A DNA stretch of 63,743 nucleotides from Herminiimonas sp. GTDB lineage: Bacteria > Pseudomonadota > Gammaproteobacteria > Burkholderiales > Burkholderiaceae_D. The position numbers and the translations under genes are program-made. The notes under the pieces were generated by a model. That model had not been told where the DNA came from. It saw only the letters and a program-made list of their open reading frames with translations, and searched no databases. The DNA is taken from positions 1-63,743 of the forward strand of contig DAIDBD010000054.1 of NCBI GenBank assembly GCA_027310305.1, in the 5' to 3' direction. Below, piece by piece: positions 54,242 through 62,499 of the stretch (positions within the stretch are counted from its first letter, which is position 1; each line of letters starts with the position of its first letter).

Positions 54242-55881
54242 AGCGGCCAGGCGCGATCAAGGATGTTCTGCTGCAAGGCCGGCGCGGCGAGGGTGCCGTA
54301 CACGCGGCCGCATTCGGCATCGGTCCGGCTGGCGATGAAGGCGTCGGCCACGGCCGCCGGCGCATGTTGCAGCATCAGGCTGCCTTGCACCGCAAGCACC
54401 AGCCGTTGCACGAAACGACGCGCCAGCATCTCGCGTTGTTCCGGCGGGGTGGCGAGGTCGTTGCGCAACGCCGTCACCAGACCATGCAAGCCCGGATGAG
54501 CGGCGGCGACACTGCCTAATTCATCCAGCAGCAGCGAAAATCCCTCGGCTTCGCGCTCGATCGCGCGCAGCACATCGAGGCACATCACATTGCCGGAGCC
54601 TTCCCAGATCGAATTGACCGGCGCTTCCCGGTACATCCGAGCCATCGGCGCGTTTTCGACATAGCCGTTGCCGCCCCATATTTCCATGCATTCGCCGGTG
54701 AATTCAAGCGCGCGCTTGCAGATCCAGAATTTCGCGGCGGGCGTCGCGATGCGGCGCCATGCGCGTTCCAGCGGATCGTGCGGCGCTTCGAATGCGCGCG
54801 CCAGCCGCAGCATCAGCAAGGTCGCCGCTTCACTTTCCAGCGCCAGATCGGACAGCACGTTGCGCATCAGCGGCTGGTCGGCCAGATGCCGTCCGAATGC
54901 GCTGCGGTGCCGCGCATGGTGCGCCGCCTGCACGAAGGCTTGGCGCATCAGCGCCGCGCTGCCGATCACGCAATCGAGCCGGGTGTGATTCGCCATTTCG
55001 ATGATGGTCGGAATGCCGCGTCCTTCGTCGCCGACCATGACGCCGTACGCATCCTGAAATTCGACTTCGCTGCTGGAGTTGGACCGGTTGCCGAGCTTGT
55101 CCTTCAGGCGCTGCACCAGCACCGCATTCTTGCTGCCGTCGGGCCGCCAGCGCGGCACGAAAAAACACGACAGGCCGGCGTCGGTGCGTGCCAGCACCAG
55201 ATGCGCATCGCACATCGGCGCCGAGAAAAACCATTTGTGGCCGGTCAGTGCGTAAGCCGCGCCGCGCCCCTCGCCATTCAGCGGCCGCGCCGCCGTGGTA
55301 TTGGCGCGCACATCGGAGCCGCCCTGTTTTTCCGTCATGCCCATGCCGATCAGCATCGAATGCTTTTGCGCGATCGGCAAGTCGCGCGGATCGTGTACGC
55401 ATGAAAACAATTTGGGTTGCAGTTCCGCAAATAATGCCAGTTCGTTCTGCAATACCGGGATTGCGGCAAATGTCATCGTGGTCGGACAGAGTGAGCCGGC
55501 TTCGACTTGCGACTGCATGAAATAGCCGGCTGCGCGGGCGACGTGAGCTCCGGCCCGCGGCTGCATCCACGGCAACGCATGCAATCCTTCGCGCCGCAGC
55601 AGACGAAGCAGTTCATGCCAGCTCGGATGAAATTCGACGCGATCGATCCGATTTCCCAGGCGGTCATGCGTGTTGAGTTCCGGCACATGGCGATTGGCCA
55701 AATCGCCCAGCCGCAATACTTCCTCGCTGCCCAATTCGGCGCCGAAACGGATCAGGTTTTCCCGATGCCAATCCGCCTGCTCGCGGCGAACGCCGTCCGC
55801 CAATGCGATATCGGTCGTGAAAATATTGTAGTCATGAAGTTCGGGAACCTGGTTGGTGACTTCGTGCGTGGGCCATTGCAT
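54238..55881 (-). CDS. aidB: AidB-type acyl-CoA dehydrogenase
   Basis: 547-residue flavoprotein of the acyl-CoA dehydrogenase superfamily. Landmarks include GMGMTEKQGGSDVRANTT, TGHKWFFSAPMCDAHLVLAR, QRLKDKLGNRSNSSSEVEF, and IWGGNGYVENAPMARMYREAPVNSIWEGSGN in its core (EAPVNSIWEGSGN). This pattern is specific to AidB, an alkylation-response protein that binds DNA in E. coli and has weak isovaleryl-CoA dehydrogenase activity. Arg and other DNA-contacting residues cannot be assessed here. The stop codon overlaps the stop of the convergent RND pump by four bases. It diverges from dnaX. Confidence 0.92.
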   Translation of the reverse strand: MQWPTHEVTNQVPELHDYNIFTTDIALADGVRREQADWHRENLIRFGAELGSEEVLRLGDLANRHVPELNTHDRLGNRIDRVEFHPSWHELLRLLRREGLHALPWMQPRAGAHVARAAGYFMQSQVEAGSLCPTTMTFAAIPVLQNELALFAELQPKLFSCVHDPRDLPIAQKHSMLIGMGMTEKQGGSDVRANTTAARPLNGEGRGAAYALTGHKWFFSAPMCDAHLVLARTDAGLSCFFVPRWRPDGSKNAVLVQRLKDKLGNRSNSSSEVEFQDAYGVMVGDEGRGIPTIIEMANHTRLDCVIGSAALMRQAFVQAAHHARHRSAFGRHLADQPLMRNVLSDLALESEAATLLMLRLARAFEAPHDPLERAWRRIATPAAKFWICKRALEFTGECMEIWGGNGYVENAPMARMYREAPVNSIWEGSGNVMCLDVLRAIEREAEGFSLLLDELGSVAAAHPGLHGLVTALRNDLATPPEQREMLARRFVQRLVLAVQGSLMLQHAPAAVADAFIASRTDAECGRVYGTLAAPALQQNILDRAWPL

Positions 55882-55989
55882 GAACGTTATCCTTGCCTGA
55901 TCTTATTGAAAATAAATACTGTTTTTCCAAGTCTATAACTTACCACAGGTCAGGTAAAATGCAATTTGCATCTTTCATCCGGCCTCTCT

Positions 55990-57858
55990 ATGTCCTACCA
56001 AGTTCTCGCCCGCAAATACCGCCCCAAAAGCTTTGACGCGCTGGTCGGGCAAGAACATGTCGTGCGAGCGCTGACGCATGCGCTGGAGCAAAAACGACTG
56101 CATCACGCTTACTTGTTTACCGGCACGCGCGGCGTCGGCAAGACCACGCTGTCGCGCATATTGGCGAAATCATTCAATTGCCAAGGGCCGGACGGCAACG
56201 GCGGCATTACCGCACAACCCTGCGGCGTATGCGATGCATGCACGGCGATCGATGCCGGGCGTTTCGTTGACTATATTGAAATGGATGCGGCGTCCAATCG
56301 CGGCGTCGATGAAATGGCGCAATTGCTGGAACAGGCGGTGTATGCGCCATCCAACGCGCGCTTCAAGGTCTACATGATCGATGAAGTGCACATGCTGACC
56401 AACCATGCGTTCAACTCGATGCTGAAAACGCTGGAAGAGCCGCCCGAGCATGTCAAATTCATTCTGGCGACTACCGATCCGCAGAAAATTCCGGTCACGG
56501 TATTGTCGCGCTGCCTGCAATTCAATCTGAAGCAAATGCCGCCGGGACATATCGTCGCGCATCTGGAAAATATTCTCGGGCAGGAAGAAATTACGTTCGA
56601 GACAACGGCGCTGCGTCTGCTGGCGCAAGGCGCGCACGGTTCGATGCGCGATGCACTGTCGCTGACCGATCAGGCGATCGCCTATGCCGCCGGCAAGGTG
56701 ACGCTGGAAGCCGTGCAAGGCATGCTCGGCGCGCTCGATCAGTCGTATCTGATCCGGCTGCTCGATGCGCTGGTCGTCAAGGATGGGGCCGGCTTATTGG
56801 CGGTGGCGGACGAGATGGCTGAACGCAGTCTTTCCTATAACGCCGCATTGCAGGATATGGGTTCATTGCTGCACCGGATTGCGCTGGCGCAGACGGTACC
56901 TTCGGCGGTGCCGGAAGATTTGCCGGAACGCGGCGATGTGATGCGCCTGGCCGCTGTGTTCGATGCGGAAGAAGTGCAACTATTTTACCAGATTGCGGTG
57001 CATGGCCGCAATGAATTGGGCTTGGCGCCGGACGAGTACGCGGGGTTTTCAATGACCTTGCTGCGGCTGCTGGCTTTCCGTCCGGGGGTCGATAGCGCCG
57101 AAGTCAAACCGGCTGCTGCCGCGGCACGTGCGCCGGTTGCAATGGCCGCTGTGCCGGTGCGGGCAGCTGCCGCACAAGCTGTGGCAGCCGCGCCGGCCGC
57201 GCGCACGACCGCAGGCGTCAATCCCGCACGCGCCGCGCTCGATGCTGCGCGCGGCGTGAGCCGGCCGCAGCCGGACGCTTCGGCAACAACTGCACCGCCT
57301 TGGGTAGAAGAACAGTCACAAGCGAAAGAACATTCGGCATCCGATTTTTCCGACGCGATTGCTCAAAAAAAAACTGACGTCGAACCGGCTGTAACGCCGG
57401 CTCAGCCACCAATCGCATCGCAACCGGCGATCAGCCCGCCACAGCCGGCAGCAATGCATCCGGTGCCGGCGTTGAACTGGGACGGCAACTGGCCGCAACT
57501 CGCCGCGGCGTTGCCGGTGCGCGGCGTGGTGCAGCAACTGGCGCAACAAAGCGAACTGATCAAGTGCGACAGTGACGGTGGCCACGTTCAGTTTCATTTG
57601 AAAGTGCCGCTGGAAACATTGCGCTCGGCTGGCAGCGTGGACAAGCTTGCCGCCGTATTGTCCGAGCACTTCGGCCAGGCGGTGCGCATCCAGACCGAAA
57701 TCGGCGCGGTGCAGCAAACGGCCAATGCACAGGCGTTGGCGGACCGCGCGGTGCGCCAGCGCGAAGCGGAACAGGCGATGCAAAGCGATCCGTTCGTCCA
57801 GACATTGATGCGCGAATTCGGCGCGACCATCGTGCCCGGCTCGATCAAACCGGTTTAA
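55990..57858 (+). CDS. dnaX: DNA polymerase III subunits gamma and tau
   Basis: Clamp-loader ATPase. The 622-residue tau form has domains I-III up to about residue 370: Walker A GTRGVGKTT near 40-50, the zinc module with CGVCDAC, IDEVHMLT (Walker B) and SRCLQF (arginine finger). A long Ala/Pro-rich linker and a C-terminal domain that should bind polymerase alpha and DnaB follow. An A9 run at 57365-57373 is in the linker. A -1 slip there gives AAC and then TGA at 57375-57377, which would yield a 462-residue gamma form. The ATG at 55990 (MSYQVLARKYRP) is the family start. ybaB and recR follow. Confidence 0.97.
   Translation: MSYQVLARKYRPKSFDALVGQEHVVRALTHALEQKRLHHAYLFTGTRGVGKTTLSRILAKSFNCQGPDGNGGITAQPCGVCDACTAIDAGRFVDYIEMDAASNRGVDEMAQLLEQAVYAPSNARFKVYMIDEVHMLTNHAFNSMLKTLEEPPEHVKFILATTDPQKIPVTVLSRCLQFNLKQMPPGHIVAHLENILGQEEITFETTALRLLAQGAHGSMRDALSLTDQAIAYAAGKVTLEAVQGMLGALDQSYLIRLLDALVVKDGAGLLAVADEMAERSLSYNAALQDMGSLLHRIALAQTVPSAVPEDLPERGDVMRLAAVFDAEEVQLFYQIAVHGRNELGLAPDEYAGFSMTLLRLLAFRPGVDSAEVKPAAAAARAPVAMAAVPVRAAAAQAVAAAPAARTTAGVNPARAALDAARGVSRPQPDASATTAPPWVEEQSQAKEHSASDFSDAIAQKKTDVEPAVTPAQPPIASQPAISPPQPAAMHPVPALNWDGNWPQLAAALPVRGVVQQLAQQSELIKCDSDGGHVQFHLKVPLETLRSAGSVDKLAAVLSEHFGQAVRIQTEIGAVQQTANAQALADRAVRQREAEQAMQSDPFVQTLMREFGATIVPGSIKPV
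57365..57400 (+). promoter_or_regulatory. Candidate programmed frameshift site in dnaX
   Basis: Nine consecutive A residues (57365-57373) sit as CAA-AAA-AAA-ACT in frame. A -1 shift, or insertion of one A by transcript slippage, meets TGA at 57375-57377 at once. CCGGC (57385-57389) and GCCGG (57396-57400) can form a stem about 11 bases downstream of the slippery run. I see no strong Shine-Dalgarno-like stimulator upstream. Confidence 0.65.
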
Positions 57859-57921
57859 CCGTTACCAAATAAAATCCGATACGGCAGTATTTGTTCCCAA
57901 CAAATCAAAAGGAGTACGACG

Positions 57922-58248
57922 ATGATGAAAAATCAATTGGCAGGGCTGATGAAGCAGGCGCAGGCGATGCAGGACAACATGAAAAAGATGCAGGATGAAC
58001 TCGCATTGATCGAAGTCGAAGGACAATCCGGCGCCGGCATGGTGAAGGTCGTGATGACCTGCAAGAACGCGGTGAAGCGTGTATCGATCGATCCGTCATT
58101 GCTGGCCGATGACAAGGACATGCTGGAAGATTTGGTCGCTGCCGCATTCAACGATGCGGTCCGCAAGGCGGAAGCGACATCGGCGGAAAAAATGTCGGGC
58201 ATGACTGCCGGCATGCCGTTGCCGCCCGGCTTCAAAATGCCTTTTTAA
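57922..58248 (+). CDS. ybaB: YbaB/EbfC nucleoid-associated protein
   Basis: 108-residue DNA-binding protein that forms a tweezer-like dimer. The N-terminal helix ([19 protein letters not shown]) and the following strand pattern ([14 protein letters not shown]) match YbaB. AGGAG lies eight bases before ATG 57922. Its place between dnaX and recR is one of the most conserved gene neighbourhoods in bacteria and suggests a repair or replication-linked role. Confidence 0.97.
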   Translation: MMKNQLAGLMKQAQAMQDNMKKMQDELALIEVEGQSGAGMVKVVMTCKNAVKRVSIDPSLLADDKDMLEDLVAAAFNDAVRKAEATSAEKMSGMTAGMPLPPGFKMPF

Positions 58249-58252
58249 TTAT

Positions 58253-58460
58253 TGCGGGACAGAGTTTATAAGGCGCCGCAGCGCGCCGAATTACTCTGTC
58301 CCCAACATTATAGAAAAATGCGGGACAGAGTTTATAAGGCGCCGCAGCGCGCCGAATTACTCTGTCCCCAACATTATAGAAAAATGCGGGGCAGAGTTTG
58401 CAAGGCGCCGCAACGCGCCGGCTATCTCAATCCTCCTTGAGGGGACTCTGTCCCTCAACA
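58253..58460. repeat. Three tandem 66-bp palindromic repeats between ybaB and recR
   Basis: Unit 1 is 58253-58318, unit 2 is 58319-58384 (apparently identical in the first 60 bases), and unit 3 begins at 58385, diverged and with an inserted segment. Each unit has an imperfect inverted repeat: GGGACAGAGT at one end and ACTCTGTCCC at the other, and a nested GGCGC/GCGCC stem. Because 66 is a multiple of 3, the three copies can be read as a repetitive frame, but there is no ribosome site and no family resemblance, so I do not call a gene. Likely a REP-type or small MITE-like element that has duplicated. Confidence 0.88.
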
Positions 58461-58495
58461 TAGAAAATCAACATATTTTAAAGCCGCGAACTTAA

Positions 58496-59092
58496 GTGAA
58501 ATCACTGTCCAGTCTTGACTTTCTGACCGAAGCGCTGCGCCGGCTGCCGGGCGTCGGGCCGAAGTCGGCGCAGCGCATCGCGTATCACCTGATGCAGCAC
58601 GATCGCGAGGGTGCCGGACTTTTGGGACGAGCGCTGTCGCAAGCGGTCGAAAAAATCCATCACTGCGCGATGTGCAATACCTTCACCGAAAACGACGTGT
58701 GCGAAACCTGCGTGGATGCGGAACGCGACGCCGCTTTGCTGTGCGTGGTCGAGACGCCCAGCGATCAGTTGATGATCGAGCAGACCATGACCTACAAGGG
58801 TTTGTACTTTGTATTGATGGGGCGCCTGTCGCCGCTCGACGGCATCGGTCCGAAGGACATTCACCTCGAAAAGCTGATGGCGCGTGCCACCGACGGCACG
58901 GTGCAGGAAGTGGTGCTTGCCACCAATTTCACCAATGAAGGCGAGGCGACGGCGCACTACATCAGCGAAACGCTGAAGGCGCGCGGCTTGAAAGTGAGCC
59001 GCCTCGCGCGCGGCGTGCCGGTCGGCGGCGAACTGGAATATGTCGATGCGGGCACGATTGCAAGAGCGATGCTGGATCGCCGCTCGACATAG
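58496..59092 (+). CDS. recR: Recombination protein RecR
   Basis: DNA-binding ring protein of the RecFOR pathway. The 198 residues contain [19 protein letters not shown] (helix-hairpin-helix), a C4 zinc finger (CAMC...CETC) and the Toprim domain ([14 protein letters not shown]) with [13 protein letters not shown]. The only in-frame start is GTG at 58496, without a clear ribosome site, directly after the tandem repeats. Confidence 0.96.
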   Translation: MKSLSSLDFLTEALRRLPGVGPKSAQRIAYHLMQHDREGAGLLGRALSQAVEKIHHCAMCNTFTENDVCETCVDAERDAALLCVVETPSDQLMIEQTMTYKGLYFVLMGRLSPLDGIGPKDIHLEKLMARATDGTVQEVVLATNFTNEGEATAHYISETLKARGLKVSRLARGVPVGGELEYVDAGTIARAMLDRRST

Positions 59093-59165
59093 TTACAGCT
59101 CATTGCAATGGTTTTCCAGATCTGCACTCCTCAATCGATAATGCGTTAATTTTCCCGTTTACATC

Positions 59166-60410
59166 ATGCAACCTAAAACATCTTCCGGTCCGTTAGCCGG
59201 CATCAAGGTACTGGAACTCGGCACCCTGATCGCCGGCCCGTTTTGCTCGCGCATGCTGGCCGAATTCGGCGCCGACGTGATCAAGATCGAGTCGCCCGAC
59301 GGCGGCGATCCGATTCGGCAGTGGCGCGTATTGAAAGACGGCACGTCGCTGTGGTGGTCGGTCCAGGCGCGCAACAAGAAAAGCGTCACGCTGAACATGA
59401 AAGATCCGCGCGGACAGGAAATTGCGAAGAAGCTTGCGCTGGAAGCCGACGTCATCATTGAAAATTACCGGCCGGGCGTGCTGGAGAAATGGAACCTTGG
59501 CTACGAGCAGTTGAAAGCGGAAAACCCGGCTGCGATCATGGTGCGCCTGTCCGGCTACGGCCAGACCGGTCCGATGAAGGATTTGCCGGGTTTCGGCGCG
59601 ATCGGCGAATCGATGGGCGGCATCCGCTACGTATCCGGCCACGCGGACCGGCCGCCGGTGCGGATCGGCATTTCGATCGGCGATTCGGTCGCGGCGCTGC
59701 ATGGCGTGATCGGCGCGATGATGGCGCTGCGTCATCGCGATGCGACCGGCGGCCGCTGGAACGGCAAGACCGGCGAGCAGTGCGTGGCCGGGCAGGGCCA
59801 GATGGTCGATGTCGCGCTGTACGAGGCGGTTTTCAACATGATGGAATCGCTGGTGCCTGAATACGATCACGCCGGCGTCGTGCGCGAACGCACCGGCGGC
59901 GCGCTGCCGGGCATCGTGCCTTCCAATACGTACACCACCCAAGACGGGGAGAACATCGTCATCGCCGGCAATGGCGATGCGATCTTCAAGCGCCTGATGC
60001 TCGCCATCGGCCGCGACGACATGGCGAACGATCCGCAGCTTGTGCGCAACGATGGCCGGGTGCCGCGCACCGCCGAGATCGACGGCGCGATTCAGGCCTG
60101 GTGCGAGTCGCAAGATATCGACAGCGCGCTGGCGGCGTTGAAGGCAGCGGATGTGCCGGTCGGCAAAATTTATTCGGTACGCGACATGATGACCGATCCG
60201 CAGTTTCTGGCGCGCCGGATGTTCGAGCAGCATGCGTTCGCGGACGGCACGCCGGTCAAGCTGCCCGCCGTCACGCCGAAGCTGTCGGAGACGCCGGGCG
60301 GCACCAAATGGCTGGGCCCCGCGCTGGGCGAGCACAACGATGAAATTCTGCATGCGCTGGGGTATGATGATATGCAAATTACCCAACTGCGGCGTGACGG
60401 CGTGATTTAG
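59166..60410 (+). CDS. Class III CoA-transferase (CaiB/BaiF family)
   Basis: 414-residue enzyme that moves CoA between carboxylic acids. Landmarks are the N-terminal LAGIKVLELGTLIAGPF, the DPRG block of the CaiB fold, LSGYGQTGPMKDLPGF, and the catalytic Asp in RIGISIGDS near 180. In the middle, DATGGRWNGKTGEQCVAGQG carries about 12 residues more than the usual DATG-GRGQGQ pattern. Acceptors in this family include oxalate, carnitine and succinate; the substrate here is unknown. It is followed by an ABC importer whose substrate might be the same acid. Confidence 0.86.
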   Translation: MQPKTSSGPLAGIKVLELGTLIAGPFCSRMLAEFGADVIKIESPDGGDPIRQWRVLKDGTSLWWSVQARNKKSVTLNMKDPRGQEIAKKLALEADVIIENYRPGVLEKWNLGYEQLKAENPAAIMVRLSGYGQTGPMKDLPGFGAIGESMGGIRYVSGHADRPPVRIGISIGDSVAALHGVIGAMMALRHRDATGGRWNGKTGEQCVAGQGQMVDVALYEAVFNMMESLVPEYDHAGVVRERTGGALPGIVPSNTYTTQDGENIVIAGNGDAIFKRLMLAIGRDDMANDPQLVRNDGRVPRTAEIDGAIQAWCESQDIDSALAALKAADVPVGKIYSVRDMMTDPQFLARRMFEQHAFADGTPVKLPAVTPKLSETPGGTKWLGPALGEHNDEILHALGYDDMQITQLRRDGVI

Positions 60411-60511
60411 AGCGCCCAATAAAATGTCCATGGCGTCGTTGCGCCGCCTTGGCATACTGGTGTACTGTCTGCGGCGGCACGCCTAGCCCTGGACATTTTG
60501 TTGGGCGTTCT
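60411..60511 (+). repeat. Long inverted-repeat element after the CoA-transferase gene
   Basis: Starting right after the stop codon, the left arm 60411-60435 pairs with 60487-60511 (about 21 of 24 positions; left arm core AATAAAATGTCCATGG, right arm core CCTGGACATTTTGTTGGG). A nested GCGCCGCC (60441-60448) pairs with GGCGGCAC (60473-60480), so the whole forms an approximately 100-base hairpin. It may end the transferase transcript or stabilise the downstream mRNA. Its form suggests a dispersed repeat. Confidence 0.72.
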
Positions 60512-60542
60512 TAAAAATTTGAATGACAAATCAGGAGACAAC

Positions 60543-61580
60543 ATGAAATACAACTGGAAACAACTGGCGATCGCATTCGGTCTTTTCTTGCTGGGTTATC
60601 TGACGTTCAACAGCAATCTGTTTGCGCAAACGCTGGAAAAACAGAAGGTCTCGATCGCGGTCGGCGGCAAGAATCTTTTTTATTACCTGCCGCTGACCGT
60701 CGCCGAGCAGCTCGGCTACTTCAAGGATGAAGGCCTGCAAGTCGAGATTTCCGATTTCGCCGGCGGCGCCAAGGCATTGCAGGCGATGGTCGGCGGCAGC
60801 GCCGACGTGGTATCGGGCGCATACGAACACACGATCAACATGCAGGCCAAAGGGCAGCCGATCATCGCGTTCGTCTTGCAGGGACGGGCGCCGCAAATCG
60901 TGCTGGCGGTATCGAACAAGACCATGCCCAACTACAAATCCATTGCGGATTTGAAAGGCAAGAAAATCGGCGTCACCGCACCCGGATCGTCCACCAACAT
61001 GATGACCAATTTCGTGCTGGCAAAAGCGGGCCTGAAGCCGACCGACGTGTCGTTCATCGGCGTCGGCACCTCGTCGGGCGCGCTGTCGGCAATGCGCTCC
61101 GGCCAGATCGATGCGATTGCGAATCTCGATCCGGTGATCACGATGCTGGAGCAGAAGAAGGATATCCGGGTCATCGCCGATACGCGCACGCTGAAGGATA
61201 CCAATGACGTGTTCGGCGGCCCGATGCCGGCGGCGACGTTGTACACGCCCGAATCGTTCGTCAAAAAGTATCCGAACACGACGCAGGCGCTGACCAATGC
61301 CATGGTGCGCGCGCTGCACTGGCTGCAAAAAGCCGGCCCGTCGGACATCATCAAGGTGGTGCCGGAGAATTACCTGCTCGGCGACCGTGCGTTATATATC
61401 GCCGCCTTCACGAAAGTGCGTCAATCGATCTCGCCGGACGGCATTTTCCCTGAAGCCGGACCGAAAACCGCATTGAAGACATTGCAGGCATTCGAACCTG
61501 CATTGGCTGGCAAGAACATCGATTTGTCGAAAACCTACACCAACGAGTTTGCGAAGAAGGCAAACGCGAAATACAAATAA
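60543..61580 (+). CDS. ABC importer substrate-binding protein (SsuA/NMT1 family)
   Basis: 345-residue periplasmic solute receptor. A signal peptide (about 1-28, ending LFAQT) precedes a two-lobed domain with YYLPLTVAEQLGYF, ISDFAGGAKALQAMVGGSADVV core VGGSADVV, and GKKIGVTAPGSSTN near 145. The family takes up nitrate, sulfonates, taurine, thiamine precursors and some aromatic acids. AGGAGA lies five bases before the ATG. It is the first gene of a complete three-gene import system. Confidence 0.9.
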   Translation: MKYNWKQLAIAFGLFLLGYLTFNSNLFAQTLEKQKVSIAVGGKNLFYYLPLTVAEQLGYFKDEGLQVEISDFAGGAKALQAMVGGSADVVSGAYEHTINMQAKGQPIIAFVLQGRAPQIVLAVSNKTMPNYKSIADLKGKKIGVTAPGSSTNMMTNFVLAKAGLKPTDVSFIGVGTSSGALSAMRSGQIDAIANLDPVITMLEQKKDIRVIADTRTLKDTNDVFGGPMPAATLYTPESFVKKYPNTTQALTNAMVRALHWLQKAGPSDIIKVVPENYLLGDRALYIAAFTKVRQSISPDGIFPEAGPKTALKTLQAFEPALAGKNIDLSKTYTNEFAKKANAKYK

Positions 61581-61688
61581 ATGCGTCCGGCAATCGCCGG
61601 ATTGCATTTCCCGCGTATTTCCCGCATTAACGCCCGGCGCGGCAGCAGCTGCGCCGGAATCGACTTGCCACCGAGCGGACAGACTCCG

Positions 61689-62498
61689 ATGACCCCAGCG
61701 CTTTGCCTCGACAATATCAGTTGCACCTTCATCTCCAAAAATGACCGTTCGCAGCGTTACACGGCGGTGGCCGACACCACGCTCTCGATCGCGCCCGGCG
61801 AATTCGTATCGGTGGTCGGCCCCACCGGCTGCGGAAAATCGACGTTGCTGAACGTCGGCGCCGGGTTGCTGGAACCGTCTTCCGGCTCAGTAAAAGTATT
61901 CGGCGTACCGCTCGGCGGCATCAATCGCCGCGCCGGCTACATGTTCCAGTCGGAAGCGCTGATGCCGTGGCGCAGCGCGTTGCAAAACGTGATCGCCGGC
62001 CTGCAGTTTCGCGGCATCGATGACACGCAGGCGCGCGAGCAGGGAGAGGCATGGCTTGCGCGCGTCGGCTTGCAGGGTTTCGGCGACCGTTACCCGCACC
62101 AGTTATCCGGCGGCATGCGCAAGCGCGTCGCTCTCGCGCAAACGCTGATCCTCGATCCCGACATCATCCTGATGGACGAGCCGTTTTCCGCGCTCGATAT
62201 CCAGACCCGCCAGTTGATGGAAAACGAAGTGCTGGAATTGTGGAGCGCGAAGAAAAAAGCGGTCCTGTTCATCACGCACGATCTGGATGAGGCGATCGCC
62301 ATGTCGGATCGCGTGGTGGTTTTATCCGCCGGCCCCGCCACCCGTCCGATCGGCGAATTCGTGATCGACTTGCCGCGTCCGCGCGATGTGGCGGAAGTGC
62401 GCATGCATCCGCGCTTCGTCGAATTGCACGCGCAGATATGGAGCGTGCTGCGCGATGAAGTGCTGAAGGGATATCAACAACAAAAGCGGGTGGCGTAA
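61689..62498 (+). CDS. ABC importer ATP-binding protein (SsuB/TauB family)
   Basis: 269-residue ATPase. Walker A GPTGCGKST near 50, the Q-loop at YMFQSEALMPWRS, the signature LSGGMRKRVALAQ, Walker B IILMDEPFSALD and the switch His in FITHDLDEA are all present. The ATG at 61689 fits the family; the frame is open to 61581, where an N-terminal extension would have no counterpart. The permease gene begins two bases after its stop. Confidence 0.93.
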   Translation: MTPALCLDNISCTFISKNDRSQRYTAVADTTLSIAPGEFVSVVGPTGCGKSTLLNVGAGLLEPSSGSVKVFGVPLGGINRRAGYMFQSEALMPWRSALQNVIAGLQFRGIDDTQAREQGEAWLARVGLQGFGDRYPHQLSGGMRKRVALAQTLILDPDIILMDEPFSALDIQTRQLMENEVLELWSAKKKAVLFITHDLDEAIAMSDRVVVLSAGPATRPIGEFVIDLPRPRDVAEVRMHPRFVELHAQIWSVLRDEVLKGYQQQKRVA

Positions 62499-62499
62499 C

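Noticed and set aside
58252-58440. A 62-codon repetitive frame over the tandem repeats
   Set aside because: It results from a 66-base repeat period; there is no ribosome site and the sequence is explained by inverted-repeat structure.
58253-58460. CRISPR array
   Set aside because: Units are adjacent palindromes without unique spacers, and there are no cas genes nearby.
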